From contig JAACJK010000066.1 in assembly GCA_013368325.1 (NCBI GenBank), positions 304,533 through 368,532 of the forward strand: DNA of 64,000 bases, written 5' to 3'. Source of the DNA: Ephemerocybe angulata (taxonomy: Eukaryota > Basidiomycota > Agaricomycetes > Agaricales > Psathyrellaceae). The position numbers and the translations under genes are program-made. Below the pieces are notes generated by a model. That model did not search any database. It saw only the letters and a program-made list of their open reading frames with translations, and had not been told where the DNA came from. Shown here piece after piece: positions 1 to 13,982 of the stretch (the stretch's first letter is position 1; the number at the start of each line of letters is the position of its first letter).

Positions 1-805
1 ACTCTAGTAATCACACTTTCGAGCATCCTGGCATTTTTGGGCTTAATGACATCGGCTACCACCCATAGATCTGCCACTCGCAACCAGTAAAGTAGCCACA
101 GCAAGGCACATCAAGTATTACACCGTGAAGCTTTCTCCTCTTCCAAACCTGCCAGGGTCTTCCAAGATTCACCTTCGAACCAAACGACTCCGACTCGGAC
201 TGCCACAAAAAAGACCGACACCAATTACCCTCGCTCACCGCATCCACCCACTCGAATTAAGCTCGGAAACCATCCGCCAAAGGCCAAGCCCTACCGTAGA
301 CCCCCCAGCTTCCAAGGTAAGTTAAAGGAGAATATAGTAACAACTCCCTCCAGCCTCCGACACAGTCGGCAAGCCACTCCTCGACAATCATGATCATCCG
401 TTCCTCGAACAATTGAATGTCCACGAAAGTCTACGTTTGCACCCAGGGGCACAGAACCACACGGCAGAAGCAGAAGCCCCTCGCCTTTCAAGCTTCTGTC
501 TCCTTCAAGCTCCCACCACCGTTCTGTAGCCGCCCAAGCAGACGAGTCCTGGAAAGCGGGGACCTGGGCCTCGGTGTCGTCATCGGTCCTGGACCTGGTG
601 AATAGATGCCGCCGCCACAATTCCCCGTTAGGGAGCGCCCCTATCGCGCTGCTTCTGGCGAGTCGCCAGGATCATCCATCGGATTCTTGTCTTCCGAATC
701 AATCTCTCTTGCAGATCACACCCAACAAGCCCACCACCCTCAAGATTCTCGAGATTAGTATAATACACCGATTCATTCATCCATCCATCCATCCGCACTC
801 AGATC
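1..805. other. left-edge stretch, no gene assigned
   Basis: Short frames exist on both strands, but none gives a recognisable protein. On the plus strand an intron-like GTAAGT follows a proline-rich frame near 315 and an acceptor-like CACAG lies near 361-371. The following frame reads plausibly for about 50 codons and then stops. It could be the 3' end of a plus-strand gene cut by the window edge, or simply the 5' flank of the methyltransferase gene. I see too little to decide. Confidence 0.3.
774..795. repeat. (ATCC)n microsatellite
   Basis: About five tandem CATC/ATCC tetranucleotides end 11 bp before the methyltransferase start codon, so they probably lie in its 5' UTR. Similar short tracts are GATA repeats near 2468-2482 and ATAC repeats at 3080-3097. 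Confidence 0.8.
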
Positions 806-2242
806 ATGGCGGCGAGTGTGAATCATGCCAGTGCGGGCTCAGCGTTCTTGGAAGAAAGGCAGCAGAGGCAGAAGAGGCTGCGCGAGATCGTCAGACCGGA
901 CGATCCGACGACATGGGACAACGCCTGGTAAGTACATACCACACGCACCTCTCCACTGAAGTTATGTGACACCCAAACTTACGGATGGACGAATTCCGGA
1001 CGGATGGTCGTATCGTGTCACTTTCGCGTTCTCTACTATAGGAAGGAAAAGATCACTCCTTGGGATATGGGTGCGGTGCAGCCGTCTCTGAAGGAGGTGA
1101 TTGAGGAGTCTGGGATCGCGTTCCCTCAGACTGGACGAGCCCTCGTCCCAGGATGCGGCACAGTGCGTATGATTAATACTCCTTTCTTCTCAATCGTCTT
1201 CCACTCTCTCTTCACCCGGATGATCCCATCCAATCCAACCCTTGTCTGACTCAACGAGGGTCCCCCTCCCCACCCTACCTCTCGCGTATCCCGGTGGGCC
1301 GGAATTTATCCACCAGTGACGGTCACGCCTGAATCCCAGTCTGCTAAATGAACCCAGCGAGCACCCTGTCCGATCTCCACTTCGAGCGACATTTTCACAA
1401 ACTTCCACACATACTTATTCATCCTTTTCTTTCATCACCAACACAGGGCTATGACGTCTTCTACCTCGCCCAACGCGGTCTCAAAGCCACCGGAATGGAT
1501 ATCTCAGAGACAGCTGTCGAAGCCGCAAATAGGTAAGTATGTACTCAAGGCACCGTACTTGTACCGGCCATGCAATGCCATGCCATGCCACATTGTGTGC
1601 ATGAGGCAGGCGCCCGTCGACGACCCAAAATGCCGAGTCCAAGGCGCTTAGTAGCGCCGGCCGAGCCATTCTACCATACCTTCTTTCAAGTCCTTTGGAA
1701 CGAATTTAGGCTCACTCATCCTACCCGTTACTTACTTACGTGCATTTTAATGAATCCAAAGGGAACGAAGCAAATATCCGAAAGAAGTCATCGACAACTC
1801 CTCCTTCCTCTCCACCGATTTCTTCACCTTCACCCCACCCAACGACGAGCGCTTCGACCTAATCGTAGACCACACGTACGTCCACCCACCCCACCTCCAT
1901 TTCCCCCACCCCCACCCCACCTCAAACAAGACTCGGAAGAAAGGAAGAAAGAAAACTGACACTCCCCGCCTCAGATTCTTCGTCGCAATCCCCCCCTCCC
2001 TGCGCCCCGCCTGGGGCGCCCAAATGTCCTCCCTCCTCAAGCCCGGCGGGCTCCTCATCACCCTCGTCTACCCCATCCTCCAGCCCACAGACACAGGCCC
2101 GCCCTACTTCGTCCGCCCCGAGCACTACGATGCGCCCCTCGCGGCGGAGGGGCACTTTAGCAAGATATGGGATAGGAAGCCTGCTAAATCGAGTCCGAGC
2201 CATGAGGGCATTGAGCAGGTCTTGGTTTGGCGGAGGAACTGA
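806..2242 (+). CDS. TPMT-family (thiol/halide) S-adenosylmethionine methyltransferase
   Basis: Predicted SAM-dependent methyltransferase of the thiopurine/thiol S-methyltransferase family, whose fungal and plant members methylate small thiols, iodide or cyanate-derived thiols in the cytosol. Five exons join in frame: 806-927, 1042-1162, 1447-1532, about 1762-1875 and 1975-2242. Visible signatures are TTWDNAWKEKITPWDMG near the N terminus (TPMT entry motif), LVPGCGTGYDV (SAM-binding motif I, split by an intron after GCGT), GMDISETAVEAA (acidic ribose-binding end of strand 2), FDLIVDHTFFVAIPP and LLKPGGLLITLVYP. The C terminus keeps GPPYFVRPEHY. Total length is about 240 residues, normal for the family. 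The ATG at 806 is the first in frame and gives the expected N terminus. The acceptor of intron 3 could be 9 nt further downstream. The substrate cannot be told from sequence. Confidence 0.88.
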
Positions 2243-3109
2243 TAACAAAGTATTAGTTTGGGTGGGGTTTTGTGATGAGATGAGAAGGACTCGGATGAGC
2301 GAGGGAAGGTTTGAACTGTAAATCAATAGGTGTTAGTTAGGTTGCGTAATGCCCAGGCACGACGGTGGCGACGAGTCCGAGAGTGACGACACTGGTTCAC
2401 CGTTCCTGCATTCGCACCTCTGTTTGTCTGTCTGTCGTCTTATCTCCCCAATTTTACGCTAGATAAAGGATAGATAGATAGATGCGCAAATGTCGTAACA
2501 CTTTCAAGTGCTCGACAACTGGTACCGCAGGCTTCTCCCAGTCAATCGATGCAAGTACATGTTGGGAACAGATGCAGATGCAGGTGCAGATTTCAAGGAA
2601 GGAGAAGGGGCGAACAAACGCCGGATGTATGGATGACGAGGGCTTCTCTGCTTCTGCGCTTCTGTGAGACCGCGAAAGGGAATAAAAAAACATACACCGT
2701 GTTATGATATCCAGGCACAACGAAGGAAGCCCCACCCCAAGTCCGCAAATGGAACCTGAAGTTTTGGAGGCTCCGCAAGGATTCCATGCAGATCGCAACA
2801 TTTGGCTTTGACGAGCCAATGCTAGCTAATCTCATCACTTATCTTTCGCCACTGACGCTCAGTATATCTTGCCACAAGGAGGAAGGCAAGAAAGAGGAAG
2901 GGCTCGGGGTGAGCGGCAACCAACCGTGCGTCCGGGAACCTGGACACGAAACAAGGTTCATCGGTTGGCTGAATGGTCAAATCCAATCTTGGATTGCAAT
3001 CTATCCAATAGGGCCTCCATGCTGCGTAGCGTATCTAGTAATAGTGACGCCCAGACGAAGATTTGAGAGAAAACTTCTAGATACATACATACATACAGAG
3101 ATGCATTCT
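2243..3109. other. intergenic, convergent 3' flanks
   Basis: Lies between the 3' ends of the methyltransferase and the recycling-factor gene. It holds short GATA and ATAC tetranucleotide runs and no frame with coding character on either strand. Probably 3' UTRs. Confidence 0.5.
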
Positions 3110-4160
3110 TCACTTCGCACCGGTGGCTTTCTGCAGCGCCTTGAGGACCGTGTCGACCTCCGCGATGTACTTGTCAGTCAATTTTTGGAACTAAAGGGGA
3201 AGGGGAGAGCGTAAAAGGAAGGGGGAGGGGAAGGGGAAGGGGAAGGCAGATGGTAATCAGCCCAAGCCAGGAACAAGTCGGAGAAAACGGTACCTCTTCG
3301 AGCTCGATCGAGTGCTTCTCAAACTTTCCGCGCTTGAGGCTGGCGGAATGCTGTTTTCTGACTTGGGTCCTGATCTCTTCGGCCTTCTTCTTTGCAGCGG
3401 TGTACAGCGCGTGGCGGGACTCCACTGTAGGTCTAAAGGGAGGGGGGGAGGGGGTCAACAACACAGCGAACGAACGAACATGCAAAGGTGGGTTGGGGAG
3501 GAACGCACTTGGGTATGGAAACCTTGATGGTCTGCGCGTCGTGCTTGTGCGGGACGACGCCCGGGATCCCACAGGTGTGCAGTGCCGATTCGACATGTTT
3601 CATGTTCTACTAGAGCAAACGGCGCATAGGTCAGTACGAGTGGCAACCATAACCCTAACCATCCCTCCCCCCTCCTCCTCAATGTGAACCGAACCCGCAC
3701 TACTCACCTGCTCCTCAAACAGCGTAATCAAGAAAGTCGACCCCTCCCTTACGCCCACCGTCGCCAGCGCCTCCAGCGCATACTCCGTCTCGGGGTCGCT
3801 CGGCAGCCTCACGCGCACGGGGCTCAGAATGGCAGGCGTCACCCGCCCGCTGGCGCGCGTCTCGTAGCCCGCGCACTCCTTCCGGAACCACTCCACGGCG
3901 GTCTTCATCACGCCCTCGGCCTTCTGGTACTCCTTCAGCGCGTCGGGATCCTGGATCTTCATCTTGGAGCCCGGGACGATGGTGGCCGTGGACTTGGTTT
4001 TGCCCTTGGTTGCGTAGAACCGCTGGGATGGGGCTGCCACTGCCATCGTGGCTGGCCGGGGAGCGAGGGCGGGCCGGGAGAAGAGGGGGAGTGTGCGCGG
4101 GGCGCTGCTGGCTCGTGAAGAGGAGAGGCAGCGCAGAGAGAGGGCCCGGGAGAGAGACAT
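3110..4160 (-). CDS. RRF1: mitochondrial ribosome recycling factor
   Basis: Ribosome recycling factor, which with mitochondrial EF-G2 splits ribosomes after translation termination. Four exons on the minus strand: 4160-3708, 3606-3509, 3432-3294 and 3190-3110, all joining in frame. The first about 45 residues are rich in Ser, Arg and Ala with no acidic residues, a typical mitochondrial presequence, followed by a Pro/Gln/Arg-Phe-Tyr-Ala segment. The RRF domain shows the family landmarks GRVTPAILSPVRVRLPS, then TIKVSIPKPTVESRHALYTA, then helices of KKKAEEIRTQVRKQH and FQKLTDKYIAEVDTVLKALQ at the C terminus. The domain is two helical arms with a beta domain between, and its length is normal. The start is the first ATG and places the targeting peptide correctly. 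The last intron carries a long GA-rich tract. Confidence 0.93.
3214..3246. repeat. polypurine tract inside an RRF intron
   Basis: A 33-nt run of only A and G with a GGGGAA period sits in the last intron of the recycling-factor gene. On the transcribed strand it is a long pyrimidine tract. Confidence 0.8.
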
Positions 4161-4441
4161 TGTGCGGGGAGGTGAGAGTGTGAAGGCAAAAGGTTCGCAG
4201 GGCCGGACTAAACGGTTCTGGATGGAACCCTAACCTTATGTCTCCGGGCGCTTCCTACACCCGGCCGAGCGCTTCACGACTGGGGTGCGACACTCATATG
4301 CGCCTTCCGCGCCATATCCACATACCATAGGGTCATTTAGGCGTGTATAGACTGGTACGAGTTATAGACAAAAATGGGTATTCCAACACGGGTAATTTCC
4401 CTCGTAAGTACACTAATCCCGAAGTTAATAAGTCGGGGTGT

Positions 4442-6067
<1,626 letters not shown>

Positions 6068-6164
6068 GGCAAGAAACGCAAAGGCAGGATATGTAGCGGG
6101 AGCGAGTTCAGAGCAACGCCAGAGGTATCGAGTTCCCTTCTGCCTTGTATGTGTACCCCTGCTC

Positions 6165-6174
6165 TTATTTATAT
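6165..6174 (-). promoter_or_regulatory. TATA box of xylanase copy 1
   Basis: On the minus strand TATAAATAAG lies about 100 bp upstream of the xylanase start codon, a usual distance for a fungal TATA box. Confidence 0.55.
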
Positions 6175-6219
6175 TTAACGAATGCGCCGTGAGAGTCGTG
6201 CCGCACCCATCGTACCCCA

Positions 6220-6240
6220 CCTGACACAGTTTCCCCGGTG
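6220..6240 (-). promoter_or_regulatory. conserved xylanase promoter element, copy 1
   Basis: A 21-bp stretch containing AGTTTCCCCGGTG is repeated with one mismatch at 10170-10190, at a similar distance (153 and 168 bp) upstream of each xylanase ATG. The core CCCCGG fits the reverse complement of the fungal carbon-catabolite repressor site SYGGRG (CreA/Mig1). Its function is inferred from position and conservation only. Confidence 0.5.
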
Positions 6241-6998
6241 CCGCTTCTTGAGCAGCCTATGTATGCGCCAATTCAAAACGGACTTAGAGCTCACTGCACC
6301 CGAGGATTGGTTCTCTTCTGAATTGGCTGAAAGAAGCAGCAGCCTTCGTGGGGTTTGGATGATTCTCGGTAAGAGTTGTGATACTGGGAAGTATCAACAC
6401 TAGACACACATTGAGAGACCAACACCTTCAAAGAGCCGGAATCAGTCTGCGTGGTCATAACTTTAAGTTCAAGAGCGACCCTAACCTTAGGATCTTGCGG
6501 GCGCTTCGTCAATCGCCGAGCGCTTCCCTCCTCTCTTACCTACCGTGGCACCTGGTACATCCGTTACGAACACGGGAATAGGCGTCTTCATTCTTGACGA
6601 TCGTGAATAAGCGGTCTGATAACTTACACGAAAGCTAACGGGAGTCCTAATGTTCTCTTTCCCAAACTCGCTCTGCCCTGGGGTGAAGTGTTGGGGCGTC
6701 GTACCCAAAACGCACAGTCGGCGTTTTTTCATTAGCTTTTTCGTAATGGATTCTATGGATCAATGCTAGGTGCACATTTATCCTTGCCCTCCCCTGGTCC
6801 ATAAAGTTGGCCAAAGTATATTTTCTTTGCGTACACATATTCAAATCTACTAGGGGAACAAGATTCTCCTCATAAGCCAGAACGTAAGTGCCCAGCATGA
6901 GGCCACAATGTCGAATTACACTGCCCCTTCAAAATCCTAGGTTGGTCTAAGCCCCTCTCAGGCGAGGCGTGCGAGGGTTGCCTTTTTGAGGCAGAGGC
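6241..6998. other. intergenic, nothing recognised
   Basis: Between the xylanase promoter and the 3' end of the small secreted-protein gene. Short frames on both strands lack splice-consistent extensions and resemble nothing I know. Confidence 0.5.
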
Positions 6999-7015
6999 TT
7001 AGTTGAGCCTAGGCA
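6981..7015. repeat. 35-bp direct repeat, copy 1
   Basis: Thirty-five identical bases starting CCTTTTTGAGGCAGAGG are shared with 7928-7962. This copy covers the last codons and stop of the small secreted-protein gene plus 18 bp of its 3' flank. Confidence 0.85.
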
Positions 7016-7602
7016 GCATACGGCTGAAGGCAATCACACCCCCTTCATTGGGCCGACCTTCGAGGCACTTATCAAGCATCTGCTCGCCATAACATATCTT
7101 GTAGCCCTTTGCGGGAACGGACGCAGTGTAACTCGTAAGGTCAATGCCGTACCGCGCGATAGCCTGCTTGAATAATTCTACCGTCACTGCATGGCGGTTG
7201 ACTTGCATGGTGATGGTCCCGTCCGGTGTAGATCCAGGTGGGCCTTCTCGGAATATCTTGGCAGTCACAGCGACCAGAGCGCGTGCTTCGAGGTCCTCTT
7301 GGTCTTCGCTCATGGAGCGGCGGTGTGCAGTGACTGCTTCCTCGAGGAAGGCTCGGAGCGAGGGTTGGAAGGGAACATCAACGGTCTCGCGCGCTTCGAG
7401 ATCAAAGCCACGCTCCGACAGGACGTCGTCTATTTGGTAACGAGCATCGAGCTCGTTGTAGTCCTGTCAAAGTGGAATTAGAACACCACTCTCGATTGTT
7501 TCCCCGGATGCAACGTACGTTGTAAGAGTAAGCAGCGGCGCTGGCGACCAGATACGATGCGCCAAAGAGAAGGCTGACGAGCGGGGCGCGCGTGAACTTC
7601 AT
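6999..7602 (-). CDS. small secreted protein between the xylanases
   Basis: Two exons, 7602-7519 and 7463-6999, join in frame (AYSYN then DYNELDARY) to give a protein of about 182 residues. The N terminus MKFTRAPLVSLLFGASYLVA is a clear signal peptide. The mature part is acidic and helical in character with few cysteines (KICYGEQMLDKCLEG near the C terminus) and ends SRMLPRLN. I do not recognise a family. A TATAAAA lies near 7656-7666 on the same strand. An in-frame upstream ATG at 7632 exists, but the start at 7602 gives the better signal peptide. Lying between two secreted xylanases on the same strand it may share their expression, which is inference. Its last codons and 3' flank are part of a 35-bp repeat also found at 7928-7962. 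Confidence 0.75.
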
Positions 7603-8429
7603 GGCAAACCGGTGGGGTGGGGTGTTCTGCAATATTTCTTGGTTGATAAACCCCTGGGTTTTATAGGTAGAGCGGCCGTTTTTGATTAGCGCGCTTAAAC
7701 ATAGCCTCTACGGCTATCTATGTGAATGATCGTTGCAATTTAAATAATACTTCTGAGGGAAGATAGCATGTGGATCATCGACGGTCAACCAGGGTCGACC
7801 TCGTACCAACAATAAGTCAATTGGAAGCCATGAGGTAGCATGAGGTCTAGCCATAAGGTTCCGTGAGGGCGAGTCAACTGCGCAAAAGTGGGGCAACAGG
7901 CTAGTCTCGTCGCAAGACCGTATACCACCTTTTTGAGGCAGAGGCTTAGTTGAGCCTAGGCAACAGGCCTAGCAATGGATTCTCTACTAGTAGTCTACGT
8001 CCCAAAATGAGAATTCAAGTCAGTTGAAATGAGATCCGAGGGACGAGCTCAGGCCATGTCCAGGCAGACCGTCTATGGAAGAACTTCCACTTGAGAGTTC
8101 AGCTCGCTGGCCAATCGCTGGCAGCTACTGTCAGTTCGGATTTCCGCACCATCAGTACTACCAATCTCAATTTGGCGCGCTGATTTTAGCGCTGGGTGGA
8201 TCTTGGTGCTTGGAAAAGAATTTCATCGGTGCTGAAACGCAGAAAATATGACCCTGGCTTGACTCAAAGCATTACATCGCTGTGGCGAAGTGTGAAGCTG
8301 CGCATCGACCTCAGCAAGTGCTTCAACAACCCACTCGCCTTCGCCTCGCGTCCAAACCATTCGATATATTTGATTTCAATGGATCTAAATTGTATCCTCT
8401 CGCGACGTCGACCTCTACTCGGAGAGCAT
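7603..8429. other. intergenic with relic repeat
   Basis: Promoter side of the small secreted-protein gene and 3' flank of xylanase copy 2. Apart from the 35-bp repeat at 7928-7962 I find no coding frame of substance. Confidence 0.5.
7928..7962. repeat. 35-bp direct repeat, copy 2
   Basis: Identical to 6981-7015 but with no coding sequence around it. It looks like the stranded 3' tip of a lost second copy of the small secreted-protein gene. Confidence 0.8.
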
Positions 8430-10002
<1,573 letters not shown>

Positions 10003-10169
10003 GCTGGGGTTGAGGTAGGGACGTTAAGGCAATGGGACGGGGAAGGGGTCGACAGTAGCAACCTCGAGAGAACAGCGCTTTTAAGCGCGGATGTAGCTGG
10101 GCTTACGGCCTGTCGTTTCCTGAACGCGGTGGGGACCGAGCCGCTCTGGTACCCTGCGCGCGGGGGCGA

Positions 10170-10190
10170 CCTGACATAGTTTCCCCGGTG
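10170..10190 (-). promoter_or_regulatory. conserved xylanase promoter element, copy 2
   Basis: Same 21-bp block as 6220-6240 with one mismatch, 168 bp upstream of the ATG. Between it and the gene a GCGCTTTTAAGCGC inverted repeat with TTAAAAG on the minus strand sits near 10077-10090 and may serve as the TATA element. Confidence 0.5.
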
Positions 10191-11643
10191 GGTACGTCCA
10201 TGCTACATCGCATGGGAGCCTGGGGTACGCGAACCCCTTCCGCGTCCCGCGGTACCTACCCTACACCGGTAGCACGCAGCCCAGTCTTGCCAAGTCCAGT
10301 TCTTGGAAGGAGAATGCTAACCCCAGCAAGAGGACGCCGAAAGTAGCAAACGCCAACGGCTAAGTATCCAGCGCAAAACCCAACGGGGAAGAAGGGGACG
10401 ACCCCCATGTCAGTGATCGACTCTACGCGCTTCAACAGCATCTCGAATGATTCTCTACGGGCTTAGAACCCTCGCAGCCCGAGAAAATCTGGGGAATTAG
10501 AGTGGGCTATGTGCTTCCGGGCACTTCCTCTTCTTTTCGCCTCTCCCAGGAACTCCCAAGAACAGAGAGAAGCAACGGGGTTCACGAGATGCGGGTAATT
10601 GTCGGGTGGGCATATGACCTTCCCTTTGCCTCCCGCGGGCTGGGGAGTGGGGACCATAGAAACGGCTAGGCACGGTGAATGCGAGGTAATTTCGTGCACT
10701 TCATGTGATAGATGGGCGGGGAATTCGCGGGTTTGGGAGCTTAGGGGTTGGGGAAATCACGAGTGTTCGGTTGAGCGGACTGGTCACTGGGTATTCAAGC
10801 GCTTGGGACAGGCGCCCGTTCCTCGTAGTGAGCGAGGAACAGAGCCTAAGGCACTTGGCTCCGGAATCCAGTAGATTCGCCGGCAGTGAAACTTGCACCC
10901 TCTCGTCCTCCCACCACGATACCCCCGTCGCCTGTGGATCTCTTAGCGCCTCATTTCTCTTTCGTCTGACGTCAATTTAGGTCTTAGAAAATCAGGTTAA
11001 AACGGATATTAGCGTTGTGGAGGATACCTGCGGCAATTGGTTAGCTCAAGTACAACAAAATTGGTGATGAAGGGATGGGGTAAATCAGCTTTCCGTTCTT
11101 GACCCTCGGCTGAAACGGTTCCTTCACAGGGGTGAGTATACCAGGATCAACCCAATAGGTCTGGGGCCGCATTGGAGCAAGATGCTCCTCGGTGTGTGTA
11201 ATTCTCATCGCGTTGGGTCGAAAGACGGGATAAAGGATAGGTGATGCTCACCTATTGAATGGCACTCCCGAGGAATGGGGGTGCTGAAACCTGCTCAACC
11301 TCGGCGCATATTGCTATGTTGAAGAGAAAGCTGCAATCCTTGGTCAGGCTGACCCGCGAAGGGAAAGGTTGGGAAGCCAGCTTTAGAGGCTCAGGTCAGT
11401 AGGCAGCACGATTTTTGGGCCCAGTTCGCATGGCTTCAGAGGACAGAAAACTGCAGCCCCATGTCTGTCGTGTGGACTTGCTAACATAGCAGAGCGTTCG
11501 CCTCGTGGAGTTGATGCTACGTCGGGGGTTTGGGGCACGGGATTTGTAACCCTGAATGAAGATGTGGAAGTCTATTGGGTGCTCGTGTAGAGATACAGCG
11601 ATGAATATAATGCCTGTGGTCGCCTGTCGTTTTCGTGCCCAGT
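10191..11643. other. long intergenic stretch, nothing recognised
   Basis: About 1.45 kb between the xylanase promoter and the 3' end of the ATP synthase subunit gene. Frames of up to about 90 codons appear on both strands near 10600-10980, but they overlap each other antisense, lack splice-consistent extensions and look like no protein family. I see no RNA gene. Confidence 0.45.
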
Positions 11644-12099
11644 CTACGAGTCATGTGCCTCCTTCTCAGCCGCAGCGATGAAGTTGCGGACGCTACAGAT
11701 CACATTCGAGATGTCAGTACACGTAGTTTCCCAAAGTAAAGCAGAACGCACAACTCTTCCTCATCCCTACACCAGCCGAACAGAAAAGAGAGTAGGAAGA
11801 CACGTCGTCAGCGAAGGGGTGTGGTTCGACTAGAGCGTGTACGCACTTGGATCCAGCGTTGATAGGGACAGCGGCCTTGGCCTGCTCGGGGGTTGCGGGT
11901 GCAGCCTTCTTGTTACCACCCCTGGTAGCGAGGAACGCACCACCAAAGGCGGTGGCGAAGGTACCGAGAGCGAGGTACTCGTTCTTGATGGCGCGGCCGA
12001 GGATTTGGCTGATTTTCACAGTTCAGGAAGCACAAGAGTTCATTAGAGATGAGAATGGGGATGAACAGGGCCTGAGCAAATGAGTGCTTACTAGGACAT
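11644..12099 (-). CDS. ATP19: mitochondrial F1Fo ATP synthase subunit K (Atp19-like)
   Basis: Small Fo membrane subunit associated with ATP synthase dimers. Four exons: 12099-12092 (8 nt, ATGTCCTA), 12008-11847, a 12-nt micro-exon 11766-11755, and 11692-11644. The spliced protein begins MSYQILGRAIKNEYLALGTF, continues ATAFGGAFLATRGGNKKA, has a short Pro/Ala-rich linker, and ends with KDEEDVRNFIAAAEKEAHDS. This is the family plan: short N terminus, one membrane helix ending in a basic stretch, and an acidic amphipathic C-terminal helix. About 76 residues. The start is fixed by the 8-nt first exon, since the second exon has no ATG. All introns have GT-AG ends; the donor after the micro-exon (GTTGTG) is weak. 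Confidence 0.78.
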
Positions 12100-13000
12100 T
12101 ATGGATGGAGGGGAACGTTGACGACCTGCAACCACTTTTTCGTGACGTTGAAACCGACGCCGGAAGTTCCCGATTTGTCGCGTGGGATACATATGCCTCA
12201 TTTGGATGCCTGAAATCAATGACTGCCGAGTCTTCCCTTCATCATCCGGTTCTCAACTCTCACCTTATCATCCTTCTACCGCCAGTAGTTTCTATTGAAA
12301 TTTTGGACACGGAAAGAATACAGGTCGAGTATCAGAGCAGATTCTTCTTCCAGCATTATGGAGCTAGGTTGAAGACGTCAACAACTTGCGCTTTGTTTGT
12401 GACCTGTGTGCATAGTGCCCCGCAGGAATCCGTGCTGCAGAACGCCAAACCCACACCAGGATCTGCGGACATACACTGCACCCCGGGCTGGGAAAGACCC
12501 AGCATGTCGGGTGGCTGTCGGTCTGATAGTCCACCGGGAAGCAGGAGAAGCAAGAGACTCCGTTCTTGGTGAAGCAGTAGCGGACGGTGAGCTTGTCGCG
12601 CCTGGTGACCATGCCTGAGATAGATACTCCACCGCAACTCTCGAACGTTCATCCATGTTTCCACGATTCGTCTGAGTCCGACACCCACTGAACGGCGGGC
12701 GCTTAATTGCCTTCCGTAGAATTCCCACGATAGGAACCCCATGACCCCTTCCTACCCTTCCTGCACTACCACGTTCTAGCCCAAAGAGAGCACCTTCTCT
12801 GTACGTAAGCATGCAGGAGCATATAAGAACCTCCGCCAATGGTAGATCTCTTCCCCACATCGCTAGCACGACTCTGAGCCGTCGATTGGGAGCATCGCCC
12901 TGTTCCCTCGTCGTTTCCGAGTCCTACTCACTCGGGATCACCTCGATCTACCACTTATCACTCATTGCTGTCCTCCTCTGTGAGACTGAGTTTGATCAAC
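12100..13000. other. intergenic; possible Cys-rich minus-strand frame
   Basis: Upstream region of the ATP synthase gene. On the minus strand 12612-12364 there is an 82-codon frame with six cysteines within 35 residues (for example YCFTKNGVSCFSCFPVDYQT). It has no signal peptide and no convincing partner exon, so I do not call it a gene. Confidence 0.3.
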
Positions 13001-13803
13001 ATGACGAGGTCCAGTCAGGATGTCAAACCGAAGGCTGCACGTCCATCTCCTGGATCGCCAAAGGGACCTAACCAAGTCAAGCCACCGCCAGTCGCACCAG
13101 CGAAGGCCAAGAAAGAGAAGGGGAGATCGAAGGTTAGCCATACATGGCACAGCCGTCGATTGCGATACTCACGCGACATGTCCCCATCTCCTGACCATCC
13201 TCCCCTCAGCACCCAAACCCGTCAGGATACACCGCTCCTTCTCAGCCATTAGCACTTGGAAAAGACCGTGAAGGATACAATTACCAGAAGCCCCTCGAAG
13301 ACTTCTTCGCAGGGTACCCAGGTTTCAAATACGACAGCATGAAGGAGTCACCTCCGGATGCCTTCAGGCGCCTCACTTCTTTCTTGCATTGGGAAAACGG
13401 GGACCCCGCAATGCACGCTGCGTATGCGAGCTACTGGGCCGCGGTGACCAATCGCTATCTCCCAAAAGCGCTGTGGTACAGCCCCAGGAGGTGGACGAAA
13501 TGTGCCAGGCCAGCTGTATCTAGCACTGCTGTGAAGGGGGCTACAGGGGCAGGAGGTGCTCGTCGTCGAGGCGATGAGGCTTTCAAGCTGTCTCCTAAAG
13601 CGCCTGTCTTTGTACCCAGGCAGAATCGGTGGAAGGGGGTCGCATCAAGTACAGCTAAGGGGAGCAAGAAGGGGAAAGAAAAATGCATTCAGGAAGTCCC
13701 GCCTGCCTTTCCCCTTCGGAGAGATGGGGAGAAGTACAGTGTCTCCGAAGCAGAGGTGGATGCGCTGACTGCACGAGTCTGGGCGGGTCTTTCATTCAAA
13801 TGA
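13001..13803 (+). CDS. uncharacterised basidiomycete protein
   Basis: Two exons, 13001-13132 and 13210-13803, join in phase 0 to about 240 residues. The N-terminal 40 residues are Pro/Lys-rich and disordered. The middle contains YQKPLEDFFAGYPGFKYD and PPDAFRRLTSFLHWENGDPA, a pattern (PLxxFFxxYPxFxYxP followed by a short W-containing helix) that I have the impression recurs in many Agaricomycete proteins of unknown function. The C-terminal half is Lys/Ser-rich and basic, ending SEAEVDALTARVWAGLSFK. No catalytic motif is visible. The composition suggests a nuclear or nucleic-acid-associated protein, but that is a guess. Confidence 0.7.
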
Positions 13804-13982
13804 ACTTAGGTGGATACTCCATCCATCAGTGGTATCCAAGTGGTATCAGTGCTGAACACTTGGAACACCCAAATCTCTGGAGTAAACGCAGGCAAAGTGT
13901 AGATACGAAATGCAATATAGCTGTCTGGTCTAAAGTATAGGTAGATTAGGCTTGATCATTGATCAAGAGACGGTTCGGCATG

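Noticed and set aside
3651..3660. Telomere-like AACCCTAACC here and similar CCCTAACC at about 4228, 6480 and 32738
   Set aside because: Each is only about 1.5 units of the CCCTAA repeat, with no longer array, so chance is likely.
10599..10980. Overlapping 91-codon plus-strand frames
   Set aside because: Two frames overlap each other and a minus frame, with no splice extension and no family resemblance.
12356..12869. Cys-rich minus-strand frames as a secreted peptide gene
   Set aside because: No signal peptide, overlapping frames equally open, and no phase-consistent partner exon.
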